A DNA stretch of 64,000 nucleotides, from positions 372,001-436,000 of the forward strand of contig AP006628.2 in NCBI GenBank assembly GCA_000009845.1, read 5' to 3'. The stretch is from Onion yellows phytoplasma OY-M (GTDB lineage Bacteria > Bacillota_I > Bacilli_A > Acholeplasmatales > Acholeplasmataceae). How positions within the stretch are numbered: the first letter of the stretch is position 1; each line of letters begins with the position of its first letter. Position numbers and translations under genes: made by a program. The notes beneath the pieces were generated by a model. That model saw nothing but the letters and a program-made list of their open reading frames with translations, was not told the origin of the DNA and made no database searches. Shown here piece after piece: positions 44,896 through 54,198 of this stretch.

Positions 44896-45708
44896 ATGGT
44901 TAAATTAAAAAAACATTTACTATCATTTAATATTATTTTATTTATTAGTTTAGGATTATTTTTAATTATTAATAATGTTCATCAAGTAATGGCTATGGAA
45001 GGTTTATTTCATGAAGAAATTCAAGAAATCACAGATACAGAGATAGAAGAAAATGAAGAAATAACAAATAATATAAGTAAAACAAATATTATGACTAAAG
45101 AAAAATTTGTGTCTTTACATGAAATAGGGCATGCTGTAGTTGCTTTTGAATTGAACCAAAGAAGTAAAGAATATCCAGGACTCATAAAACTTAAAAGAAT
45201 AGAATTAAAACATGATGATGAAAAAATTGATGGTAGCACCGATTTTTCTTTTGATAGAGACAATTTGTTTGGACATTTATTTGCATTATCTGTTTATTAT
45301 GGTGGGTTAGAGGCGGAAAAAACTATCACAACAACTATAGAAGAAATTAAAAATAGAGGTCAACATGATGAACAAGATATCGAAAAAACAGCTCAATATA
45401 TCACAGAAAGAGGATGGTTTTTAGGTGATTTATATTTATCAACAGATTCTTTAGAAATAAGAAAAGATAAAATAAAAAATATTGCTCAAACAAAAACACA
45501 AGAAATAATTCAACAATATAAAGAATTTTTATCACCCCTTGCTGATGAATTATTACAAAGAGAAATTATTGGAATTGAAGAATTTAAAAGATTAATAAAA
45601 GAATTAATTATTCAAAAAAAACCTTCTCAAAAACCAGAACAACTAGAAACAAATGAACAATCGAATTATAATCATAAAAAATCTAAATGTGAATGTGTTA
45701 TTTTATAA
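44896..45708 (+). CDS. Secreted stand-alone M41 (FtsH-type) zinc peptidase, candidate effector
   Basis: 270 residues, same protein as 4003: signal peptide ending near VMAM, HEIGH at 75-79, GGLEAEK at 136-142, Asp161 in HDEQDIEKTA. One synonymous base differs (ATC for ATT near 45029). Its maintenance as an open frame while many backbone neighbours are broken hints at selection. Confidence 0.75.
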   Translation: MVKLKKHLLSFNIILFISLGLFLIINNVHQVMAMEGLFHEEIQEITDTEIEENEEITNNISKTNIMTKEKFVSLHEIGHAVVAFELNQRSKEYPGLIKLKRIELKHDDEKIDGSTDFSFDRDNLFGHLFALSVYYGGLEAEKTITTTIEEIKNRGQHDEQDIEKTAQYITERGWFLGDLYLSTDSLEIRKDKIKNIAQTKTQEIIQQYKEFLSPLADELLQREIIGIEEFKRLIKELIIQKKPSQKPEQLETNEQSNYNHKKSKCECVIL

Positions 45709-45850
45709 AAAATAGCTAACAAAAAAATAAATTGAATATAACAATTATGTATCATAAATATTATTTCTAGTTTCAAAAATGAAAGTTGAAAAGTTTATTT
45801 TTATTACATATTTAACAATTCGAAAAAAATAAAAGGAGATTCAATTAATA

Positions 45851-46417
45851 ATGTTTAAATTAAAAAATAAATTTAAAATAATAAGTTTTTGTTTATTTGT
45901 TTTATTAGGACTATTATTTATAACTAATAATTATCAAGTTATGGCAATGGATAATAACGATGGCATATCTGAAAATAATTCAGTTGTTAATAATCATATA
46001 GATGAATATAATACTTTTAGAAACTTATTATTAACCCAAGGTAGAATATCTCAACAGTTGATTAATGCTCTTTTTAATCATAGTTCAGTAACAGAAATTA
46101 ATTTTTTGTTGAATCAAATACAACAAGTACACCAACAATTAATAAATTATCAGCAAAGACAACTAAATAATCAAGAACGAATGTTAAGAAATTTTGATAA
46201 TAATATGACAAGAGTTCAATTAGAAAGAGAATATTTATTGTTAACACAAGAGATGATTTCAGCTATTAATAATACACCACTTTATGCTTCGGAAGAACAA
46301 ATAAACACCTTAAGAAATATTCAAACAAGAATAGATCAAAATCAAAGACAAATAAATATCATTAGAAATCAAATACAAAATAACCAAAATCAACCAAATA
46401 ATCATAGAAGACGTTAA
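45851..46417 (+). CDS. Secreted Gln/Asn-rich helical protein, candidate effector
   Basis: 188 residues, identical to 4958-5524. Confidence 0.65.
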   Translation: MFKLKNKFKIISFCLFVLLGLLFITNNYQVMAMDNNDGISENNSVVNNHIDEYNTFRNLLLTQGRISQQLINALFNHSSVTEINFLLNQIQQVHQQLINYQQRQLNNQERMLRNFDNNMTRVQLEREYLLLTQEMISAINNTPLYASEEQINTLRNIQTRIDQNQRQINIIRNQIQNNQNQPNNHRRR

Positions 46418-46472
46418 AATAATTCAAGGTATGTTTTATTTTTATTATAAATATCAAAAGGAAATTTAATTA

Positions 46473-46832
46473 ATGATTAAATTACAAAATAAATTTAAAA
46501 TAATAAGTATTTTTTTATTTATTTTATTAGGATTTTTTTTAATTTTTAATACTAAATGTTTGCATGCTTTGCCTGGTATAGATTTAGACGCAAGAAAACA
46601 TCAACTTGAAGAAGAAATAAATACTTTAATGATAGAATTAACTAACGTTTTTAATGATACTAATTTAGAATCTCAAACACGTTTCAACAGAATTTCTTTA
46701 ATTTCAAACAGAATAAATATTGTAGGAAATAATCTTCAAATGATAAATCAACAAATTTTTGCTCGAAACCAATACAATCTACAAATACAAATCAATCAAA
46801 ATCAAACAAATAATAACAACAGAAGACGTTAA
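46473..46832 (+). CDS. Small secreted protein, candidate effector
   Basis: 119 residues, identical to 5580-5939. Confidence 0.6.
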   Translation: MIKLQNKFKIISIFLFILLGFFLIFNTKCLHALPGIDLDARKHQLEEEINTLMIELTNVFNDTNLESQTRFNRISLISNRINIVGNNLQMINQQIFARNQYNLQIQINQNQTNNNNRRR

Positions 46833-46859
46833 AAAATTTAATTTTTTTAATCAAAAAAC

Positions 46860-46882
46860 AAGACCCTTCAGGGTCTTTTTTT
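46860..46882 (+). terminator. Rho-independent terminator
   Basis: AAGACCC TTCA GGGTCTT then T; same as 5967. Confidence 0.85.
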
Positions 46883-46921
46883 ATTTCGCAATACACAACC
46901 TTGGAAAGGAAACAAAAAACC

Positions 46922-47140
46922 ATGTTCATTAAAAAAATCTTTCAATCTTTACCCAGTAATATCATCTTTTTCATCATTATCTTACTTTCATTTATTCCAA
47001 TTATCACCATTTATTATTTCGTTAAATTTTATCTTTTTACTGTCAAACTAAGTCTTCACCAACTAAAACAAGGAATAGTGGTTCAATTTTATCAATATTT
47101 AACCACGAAGCAACAAAATTATCATGTGGAATTTATTTAA
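46922..47140 (+). CDS. Small PMU membrane protein 1
   Basis: 72 residues from ATG 46922, same as 6029; ribosome site GGAAAGGAAAC. Confidence 0.7.
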   Translation: MFIKKIFQSLPSNIIFFIIILLSFIPIITIYYFVKFYLFTVKLSLHQLKQGIVVQFYQYLTTKQQNYHVEFI

Positions 47141-47348
47141 TACTTGGTTAACCAAGCTAAATAATGGTCTTAATAATATTAGTCATTATTTCTTTACTTA
47201 TCAAAATCAATGGTTAAACTTAGGTTTATTAACAATTATTTTATTATTTCTCCCTCATCTTTTATATTTAATTGATTTTCTTTTTAAATGTATTTATCAC
47301 ATTCTACGGTTTATTTATTATTTAGGGAAATATCTTTTTATTATTTAA
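47124..47348 (+). CDS. Small PMU membrane protein 2
   Basis: 74 residues, same as 6231, overlapping the preceding gene by 17 bases. Confidence 0.7.
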   Translation: MWNLFNTWLTKLNNGLNNISHYFFTYQNQWLNLGLLTIILLFLPHLLYLIDFLFKCIYHILRFIYYLGKYLFII

Positions 47349-47376
47349 AAAAATTTTTTAAGAAAGAATAATTATT

Positions 47377-48022
47377 ATGCGCATCAAAAACTTAAATCAA
47401 CGAACCAAATTATGGTAACAACACCGAAAAAAATACATCAACGCTTCTGAAATCGCTTCGATAACAGGTTTAGATCCCTTTCGTTCCATGGAACAATTAG
47501 TCCATGATAAACTCTTTGGCACCACCTTTACCGCCAATCAATATACGCTTCATGGCCAAAAAACAGAACCCATCGCTCGTCAATTTTTCATTCAAAAAAC
47601 TAATTTAACTTTTGAAGACGCCATTTTCACTGATGATCAAGTTAACTTTTTTTCCGCATCTTTAGACGGCTACAATGAAAAACATCAAGCTGTTTTAGAA
47701 ATTAAATGTCCTTTTGTTAACGAAAACCAAGAAGTTTCATCCACTTGGACTAGTTTTTTAACTAATCCTCAACTCGAAAATATCCCTCAATACTACTGGG
47801 CCCAAGTTCAATGTCAACTCTATTGTAGTCAAGCGAACTTCGCTTACTTTTTAGTTTATTTTAACGACCAAACAAAAATATCATGTTGCTCGGATTTATC
47901 AAGATCAAACCTTTATCACGAAAATGATTCAAGATAGTGAAAAATACTTAACCCTTTTCACTAAAGCCAAAGAAGAATTAGAAAAAGCCACTTATTTAAA
48001 AAAATTAAGTAAAATCAAATAA
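47377..48022 (+). pseudogene. yqaJ: YqaJ-type exonuclease, broken
   Basis: Same TAA at codon 14 and same frameshift near 47876 as in A. One base differs (TGTTGCTCGG), changing Val to Ala in the native frame. LEIKCP is intact. Confidence 0.75.
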
Positions 48023-48037
48023 TTAATCAATACTTTT

Positions 48038-48063
48038 AGACCTTCAATTTGAAGGTCTTTTTT
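48038..48063 (+). terminator. Terminator after yqaJ
   Basis: AGACCTTCAATTTGAAGGTCT then T6; same as 7145. Confidence 0.8.
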
Positions 48064-48093
48064 ATGCCCAAATTAAAAATCAAAGGAGAAAAA

Positions 48094-48749
48094 ATGATAA
48101 AATTAATCGTTTTTGAAGGGTTAGATGGTAGCGGAAAAACTTCTCTTATCAATTCCCTTCAACCCCACTTAAAAAACCCTTATCAACTTTATCAAGGATT
48201 AGGGAGTAGTTCTCTTGGAAAGGAAATTAGAGGTTTATTTTTAAATTTTCAACAAGTAGATTATCTCACTCGTTTTTATTTAAGTCTCGCCAATATGGCT
48301 CAAATCCAAGCGGAATTAATTGTTTCTCAATTAAAAAACAACCAATTAATCATCTTAGACCGTTGGTTACCATCCACTTATGCTTATCAATTATTTCCCT
48401 TTTCCAAGGAAAAGAAACAACTGTTACTTTTAAAAAAGATCTTTAAGCTGAATCATGAAACTATCTTAAAAAACCCGATTTATTAATTTATTTAGATATT
48501 GACCCTCTTATCGGAAAAACAAGAAAAAAACAAGAAAAAAACAAGAAAAAAACAAGAAAAAAACAAAAAATAAACCATCAAAGGGATCTGATCGAAAAAC
48601 AATCATTAACTTATTTTCAAACCGTTCGTCAAGGATACTATAATTATCTCACTCATTATTCTAGTGGCATTAATAAATTAATCTTAAACGGTAGTGATCC
48701 AATTCAATCCAATGTTCAAAAAATTATGAAATATCTAGGAGAAATATAA
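48094..48749 (+). pseudogene. tmk: Thymidylate kinase, one frameshift
   Basis: Here the P-loop EGLDGSGKTSL is intact (A has an extra base there). DRWLPS follows. The frame shifts near 48472 (ILKNPIY-stop), after which LKKPDLLIYLDIDPLIGK...YLGEI continues in another frame to TAA 48749. The 11-bp repeat array lies at 48520-48563. Confidence 0.8.
48520..48563 (+). repeat. 11-bp tandem repeat (x4) inside tmk
   Basis: CAAGAAAAAAA x4, as at 7628. Confidence 0.8.
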
Positions 48750-48892
48750 TGGCCATTGTCATTAAGAAAAGATGCCAAAACGGCAATTTATATATCCATT
48801 ATAGCAACGGAAAAATCAAAACTATTAAAAAAGATGGAACCATTCATTGGCGTACAAAAAAAATTAAATTCAAAAACCCAAAAAGACTCTAA
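48749..48892 (+). CDS. Small conserved PMU protein next to tmk
   Basis: 47 residues, MAIVIKKRCQNGNLYIHYSN..., ATG overlapping the tmk stop (TAATG). Open here, broken in A. Related to 19437 and 63608. Confidence 0.65.
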   Translation: MAIVIKKRCQNGNLYIHYSNGKIKTIKKDGTIHWRTKKIKFKNPKRL

Positions 48893-48928
48893 TCAAAGAG
48901 TATTTTTTTTATTTAGAAAGGAATAAAG

Positions 48929-49534
48929 ATGTTAACTAAAGAAGATTTTTATAACATTAAACAATTCAAAACTAACACTCAATGCGTTGATATTTTAAAA
49001 AAACTTTTTCATAAATCATCATTTTCACGTAATTTTAATGAATATATGAGTAATAACATTCATCTGCTCAATAAATATCTAAATCACAACAAATACAACT
49101 CCCAAAGCCAAAAGGCAATCCGCGGAAAAATCAATGAATATCTCATTTTACTATATTTTCAAAACAAAGGAATAACAAATTTATACCCTCAAGTAAATTT
49201 ATTTTTTATCCCAGACATTAAATTTGATTTAGTTTTGTTTACTAAAAATAAACGCATAATTGCATTCAACTTCAAAACATGCCTGCGTGATCGATACAAA
49301 CAAGCGATCACCGAAGCCCAACAACTCAAAAAACTAGATACACGCTTTGAATTCTATTTATTAACCAATGACGCCATTGAATCACAAAGACTAAACAAAA
49401 AAATTGCAAATGGCAAAGTTCAAGGAATTAACTAAGTCATTGATTCTTTTTCACCCCAAGCTAATGTCTTTTTACAAATATTACTTAATAATAAATTCCT
49501 CCCTTTTAGTGATATTAACATGATTAAAAAATAA
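48929..49534 (+). pseudogene. PD-(D/E)XK nuclease-like protein, nonsense codon near the end
   Basis: 168 residues are open (to TAA 49435), covering GKINEYLILLYFQ, IPDIKFDLVLF and AFNFKTCLRDRYKQ. The TAA replaces the Gln of VQGINQ; the same frame then runs VIDSFSPQANVFLQILL... to TAA 49534. Since the putative catalytic region precedes the stop, a shortened product may still fold. Confidence 0.65.
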
Positions 49535-49553
49535 AAAAAGGAGTTAATATAAA

Positions 49554-51046
49554 ATGTTAACCAACGAACAAAAAGCGTTACAACAAATCATTTCCTATAT
49601 GAAACAAAATAAAGCTGACCAATTAAATTTTTATTTTCAGCTAATCGATCCTCAATATTTTTTAGATAAAAAACATGCTAAATTTTTTCAGGCTTTAAAA
49701 TATTTAAATTTAGACAAAACAACTACTCATCCTTGGGATAAAATAAATTCTCAAACTGATATTATCAAAGAATTAATCACATATCTCCAAACCCATTTTC
49801 CCCCAAGATAATTTTAATCAGGCATCACTATCTTTTTTAAGCAATGATTTTAGTGAGGAAAATAACCTTTATTTCTTAGATAACTTAAAACACACCTATA
49901 GCCAAGAAAAACTTTTCCAACAACTCTTAAAAATAATTAGTCCTTCTTTTGAAAATAAAGATCCTTATTATAAACATCTATACTACCAAGAAATATTTGA
50001 TAAATTAAGAAATTTTATATCTTTAATCCCGCACAAATCCGACAAAACTTTATTAACTTTAAATCAAATGTCCTCTTGTCATCCTGAATTTTTCGAAATC
50101 GATCAACAAGCCAAACAAAAAATTCAAGAAGAATATTACCGCCTATCAGAAACTTTCAAAGGATTAAATCAAGCCACGAAAGGATTTAAAAAGGGTCAAA
50201 TTATCACCATTGGGGGCTATACTGGTTTAGGAAAAACTACTTTTGTCTACAACGTTCTTTTAGATATAGCCAAAACCAAACACCAAGAAAATTCCCATTA
50301 CTCCCATATGTTAGTTTTTTCTTATGAAATGACAATGGAGGAAAATTTAAGTCGGTTATTAGCTAACATCACCCAAACCCCGTTAGAGGTTATTTTAACT
50401 AAAAATTTTGAAGACTCAAACATCACCACACATACCTACATGAAAAGGATGAATGACGCTCAACAATTCTTTCCCCAGCTTAACTTATCATTTAGTTATG
50501 ATCAAGGTAAAAAAATAGATTATATCATTGATTTAGTTTATCGCCTTCATTTAGAAAAAAAATAGAAATTATTGTTCTTGACCATCTTCAAATTACTAAA
50601 GCTAGTAATCACTTAGAAAATGACCGTCTAGCCATTGACGAAATCATGATGAAACTCAAACAATTAGCCATGGAATTAAACATCATTATTATCATTTTAT
50701 CTCAATTTTCAAGAGATACATATAGCCATTACCAAGGTAAATCCCCTGAAATCACCGCTTTAAAAGGAAGTGGTGGCATTGAAACTAACTCAGATATCGT
50801 CTTAATGATGTCAGAATTCCAACCCAAACTATCTAAAGACCAAGAAAAACCCTTAAATATCTATAATCAAAATTGTAATCAATTATATTTAGTATCAAAA
50901 AACAACGAATCTCAAAAAATCATTGAATTATCTATTAAAAAGAATCGAAGTGGCACCAAAAAGAACTTAGTTTATCACTTTGAAATGACGACCAAACCTT
51001 CCAAGAAATCGGTTATATTTTACCTTATCCATTAGAAAGTTATTAA
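49554..51046 (+). pseudogene. dnaB: Replicative helicase DnaB, frameshifted
   Basis: Frame breaks at the C run near 49802, near 50562 (after LEKK) and near 50993 (TTKPSKKSV for TTQTFQEIG). GGYTGLGKTTF, FSYEMT and QFSRDTY are readable. Two further insertions present in A are absent here, so 50646-51035 is one open frame. Confidence 0.85.
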
Positions 51047-51058
51047 GGAGAAAACTCA

Positions 51059-51447
51059 ATGAATTATCAAGAAAAAATAAAACACATCCAAACTCATTTC
51101 CCCATGTCTGTTTTATTAAAAAAATTAAATATAATACCCCCAAACTTCAACATCAATCACCGTTTTCCTTGTCCGATCCATCAAGGAAAGAATCCTACTT
51201 GTTGTCATTTCACTTCAGATAATAAAATTCATTGTTGGAAATGTTGTAAAGATTACGATATTATTGATGTTTATATGGCTATCCGTCAAATTAAATCCTT
51301 TCATGAAGCAATTCAAAAAATAGCAGGATTTATGAATTCTTTCGAATTTAAGGCCTTAAACAAACAAGAAAAAGAAATAACGAAAATAACTATTAACCCT
51401 TTGAAACAACTATATCAACCAATGAAATCAAAACAATCAGTTGACGA
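51059..51447 (+). pseudogene. dnaG: DNA primase DnaG, truncated at the synthetic junction
   Basis: Zinc domain CPIHQGKNPTCCHF...HCWKC, open for about 129 codons, then cut by foreign sequence after the codons for KSKQSVD. The loss reflects cloning or assembly, not necessarily biology. Confidence 0.85.
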
Positions 51448-51483
51448 CTAATACGACTCACTATAGGGCGAAGAATTCGGATC
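51448..51483 (+). other. Synthetic cloning junction: T7 promoter, EcoRI, BamHI/Sau3AI end
   Basis: TAATACGACTCACTATAGGG (51449-51468) is the exact T7 phage promoter used in vectors. CGAA, GAATTC (EcoRI, 51473-51478) and GGATC follow; GATC 51480-51483 starts native sequence also found at 54607. A BamHI vector site ligated to a Sau3AI/MboI insert end explains it. Left of it, dnaG matches unit A up to 51447. This is vector or adaptor carried into the assembly. Confidence 0.95.
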
Positions 51484-52179
51484 AACACTGAAAAAGAAAA
51501 ACAAATTAATGAATTAATCAATCAAATCAACGAACAAAACCAAATGACCGAACAACTCCAAAACCAACTCCAAGAACAAAAAACCTTAATTGAAACTAAA
51601 AACAAAGAATTAATAAATAATCAAGCTTTATCTGAACAAGAAAAACAAGCACTCCAACAGGAAATCAATCAATTGACTACTAATTTTCAACAAAAAGAAA
51701 AAGAATATCAAGCAACTATCTACCAAAAAGACCAAGAAATCACCCACTTAAACCAAATCATCAACGAAAAAGCAAATGAAATTAATCGTTTAAGCGAAGA
51801 ATTAGAACAACAAATCGATAAGGTGCAACAAGGCCTTCACATTGAAGCTTTAGAAGGAACCATTAAAGCTTTAGAAAACGTCTCTGGTAAATATCTTGAA
51901 GAAAATGCCGAACTCCGTCATGAAATCAACAAACTTAAAGAACAAATAAAAGACGAACAAAAAGCCCATGAAGAAACTAAAGTACAATTACAAACAAGAA
52001 GTGATAATTTAACTCAAAAACAAGAAGAATTAACAAAAATAGATTTAATGATTAAAGCCCAAGAAAACACCTATAGTGGTGCAATTAAACCTTTGACTAC
52101 AAAAATCACAAACGACGCAGTTAAAATAACTAAACGTACAACTGAAAAAGTAACTTCTTGGTTCAAAAGTTGGTTTTAA
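51481..52179 (+). CDS. Coiled-coil protein, C-terminal part
   Basis: The frame is open from the junction (INTEKEKQINELINQ...) to TAA 52179, about 232 codons of Gln/Glu/Lys heptads and the TSWFKSWF tail. It is nearly identical to the end of the second coil gene at 54603-55399, except that residues around ENVSGKYLEENAEL are deleted there. The true start is lost at the cloning junction. Confidence 0.65.
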   Translation: MNTEKEKQINELINQINEQNQMTEQLQNQLQEQKTLIETKNKELINNQALSEQEKQALQQEINQLTTNFQQKEKEYQATIYQKDQEITHLNQIINEKANEINRLSEELEQQIDKVQQGLHIEALEGTIKALENVSGKYLEENAELRHEINKLKEQIKDEQKAHEETKVQLQTRSDNLTQKQEELTKIDLMIKAQENTYSGAIKPLTTKITNDAVKITKRTTEKVTSWFKSWF

Positions 52180-52245
52180 TTAAAATTCAAAAATTAAATG
52201 TGTTAAAATATTGGTATATTCAAAATTACCCGAAAGGAACTAATC

Positions 52246-52924
52246 ATGTTTAATATTAAAAAAATCATTAAATGGTTTTTTATTATTTTAGGGGTGTTTC
52301 TTTTTTTAATTATCGGTTTTATTGGTTTTATGGTTTTAACCGAAAAAAAAATCAATAAATTACCGAAAGAAGAAATCCCTATTTTAAAAGAAACCGCATT
52401 CAAAAATATCGAAGAATGGTATGACAATAATAACAAATGTACAATGATTAAAGACAAATACACCTTTGATGGCCTTAATGGAGTCGGTTATTATCAAGAA
52501 CAACTTCAAGAAAAAAAGGTAGTCATAACAATATTTCGATCGCTCAAGAACGCCTCGAAACCCAAAAAGAACCCTCTAACTTAGCTTATTACATCGAAGA
52601 CCATTACCCCTCCGACCTTTGGAAGGAAAACTCAGCGAACGGATTTAAATTTTCTCGTTTCGATATCGGATTTGATAGTTATTTAGAAAACTATGTAAAA
52701 TTAGAAAAAAAATCAACGAAGGCCCAGGTGGTAATTGCTTAATCCTTAAATACAAAGGCCCAAAAGACTTGATAGAAAAAGACAAAGACTATTACCTTGG
52801 TCGCGCACATGTTTCCGACTCTAACTTTGAATTAACTAATTTTCACCTCCACTTTAACCCTGTCCGTAAAACTTTATCCCTTTACCAAGGCAAACATCAC
52901 ACTAAATCTCAAAATAATAAATAA
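52246..52924 (+). pseudogene. Membrane-anchored DUF protein, frameshifted
   Basis: Open for 112 codons (anchor MFNIKKIIKWFF..., KLPKEEIPILKETAF, YTFDGLNGVGYY), then the same lost A before GGTAGTC as in A/F. A further lost base near 52710 breaks the C-terminal domain, which reads HYPSDLWKENSANGFKFSRF, ILKYKGPKDL and LTNFHLHFNP and ends SQNNK. The domain variant differs from that of A and B but matches the second G copy. Confidence 0.7.
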
Positions 52925-52942
52925 AAATATTTTAACCAACTA

Positions 52943-52972
52943 AAAGACTCTAAATTAGAGTCTTTTTTATTT
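52943..52972 (+). terminator. Terminator
   Basis: AAAGACTCTAAATTAGAGTCTTTTTT, a short stem with T6. Confidence 0.8.
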
Positions 52973-53033
52973 TACACACAATAATGGTAAAGCCATTAAA
53001 ACGAATAAAAAAACCAAAAAAGGAGAAAACAAA

Positions 53034-53312
53034 ATGAAAATTATTCAAAAATATTCACCTTATATTTGTTTAATAATTTTTACTTTAACAACAATTATCA
53101 TCTATAATTTCAATAATAATAATTTTAAAGAATATATTAACCTTCATAACCAACATTTAAAAGAAAACGTTAATCATCAAAATAATTATTTAAAACAAAA
53201 AATTAATCTTATTGAAAAATAAATGGAGGCATTCCAACAAGAAACCCAAAGTAATTTTCAAAAAATTAATGAAAAAATAGATAAATTAATAAATGATAAT
53301 AAATCAAAATAA
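53034..53312 (+). pseudogene. Small membrane-anchored helical protein with one nonsense codon
   Basis: ATG 53034 after AAAGGAGAAAACAAA gives 62 residues: one span (YICLIIFTLTTIIIYNF) and an Asn/Gln/His-rich helix. TAA 53220-53222 is followed at once by ATG in the same frame and 29 more codons (MEAFQQETQSNFQKINEKID...) typical of the same helix. The original was probably 92 residues. Only in unit G. Confidence 0.5.
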
Positions 53313-53340
53313 ATCCAAAAAAGAAAGCGAGTAAAATCAT

Positions 53341-54198
53341 ATGGCGAAACAAACAAATAAAAACACTAAAAATCAATCCAAAAACAATAAATCTAACAAA
53401 ATAATTATCAAAAGAAAAAATCCAACTCCTAAAATCATTATCGAAACTCAAACTAAAAAAGAAAACTGGTGGCTTAAAATAACTAAAGCTTTCTTTAAAA
53501 TCCTCATTTGGTGCATCCCATTATTATTAATTGGTGGGGCGATTTATTGGACTCTTTTTAAATTCTTTCCTGAAGTTTTAAATCAAATCACCGCTTTTAC
53601 GGGTAACGCCGTGGCTAAAACTAAATTGTTATACGATAAAGCAACTCAACCAATTCGTAAAGTTATCGAGTATATCTATAATAAAGTAACAGGTAATGAT
53701 AAAGATCCTAATCATACTCTTTCACTAAAAGAGAAAATAGGTTATTATCTAACAACTACTCTAAGCGTCGTCGGAATTTGTTTTGGACTTGTGAAAATCA
53801 GTAATTGGTTAAAAAGTGGCAAGAAAAAAACCATTAAAAAAAGCACTAAAGCCATCATTCAAAAAAAAGCTACTTCCAAAATAGCGAATGTTAGCGGTAA
53901 AATCCTTAAAATTGGTAGTAAAGCTTTATTTTGGATTTCTTTAGCTTCAACTGCTTATGAACTTTACCAATTTTATCAAGAAGAAACCAAAATCCCTAAT
54001 CCACCACAACAATTAACTAATAAAATGGAAAATCCCCCAACACCAATCTTCCAAAACCCATCTATTCAACAACAACCAAATAATGAATTACCAACTATAG
54101 ATAACCTAACTCAAGAAAATACAGCAGGCCCTTTATCATCAATTATAGATAATCCGACTCAAGAAGAAAGAATAACTGGTAACCTTAACAATCCCTGA
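53341..54198 (+). CDS. PMU membrane protein ending at CCC-TGA
   Basis: 285 residues, same layout as 24223 (Lys/Asn-rich start, IPLLLIGGAIYW span, two further spans, Pro/Gln tail). It ends TGNLNNP at the CCC-TGA site; AAAGAAAGCGAGTAAAATCAT precedes ATG. With a +1 slip it would join the next coiled-coil frame. Confidence 0.7.
   Translation: MAKQTNKNTKNQSKNNKSNKIIIKRKNPTPKIIIETQTKKENWWLKITKAFFKILIWCIPLLLIGGAIYWTLFKFFPEVLNQITAFTGNAVAKTKLLYDKATQPIRKVIEYIYNKVTGNDKDPNHTLSLKEKIGYYLTTTLSVVGICFGLVKISNWLKSGKKKTIKKSTKAIIQKKATSKIANVSGKILKIGSKALFWISLASTAYELYQFYQEETKIPNPPQQLTNKMENPPTPIFQNPSIQQQPNNELPTIDNLTQENTAGPLSSIIDNPTQEERITGNLNNP
54190..54198 (+). promoter_or_regulatory. Candidate +1 frameshift site AAT-CCC-TGA
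   Basis: Both frames are open on either side: the membrane frame stops at TGA 54196-54198 and the coil frame continues from CCT 54194. Same as 24222-24230. Confidence 0.5.

Larger units (their letters stand above)
38246..51447 (+). mobile_element. PMU copy F (sigF to dnaG)
   Basis: Starts at TGTTCC 38246 and carries sigF, ssb, himA, ftsH and then the same genes as unit A to 51447, where native dnaG sequence stops at the synthetic junction. From 40894 on it matches 1-10.57 kb with about a dozen single-base differences. Of the two it has fewer frameshifts: the tmk P-loop, the small gene and the nuclease-like N-terminus are intact here. Confidence 0.85.

Noticed and set aside
51449-51468. T7 promoter as a natural phage promoter
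   Set aside because: It is an exact 20-base match followed by EcoRI and a BamHI/Sau3AI junction, and no T7-like RNA polymerase is present; cloning vector is the simple answer.
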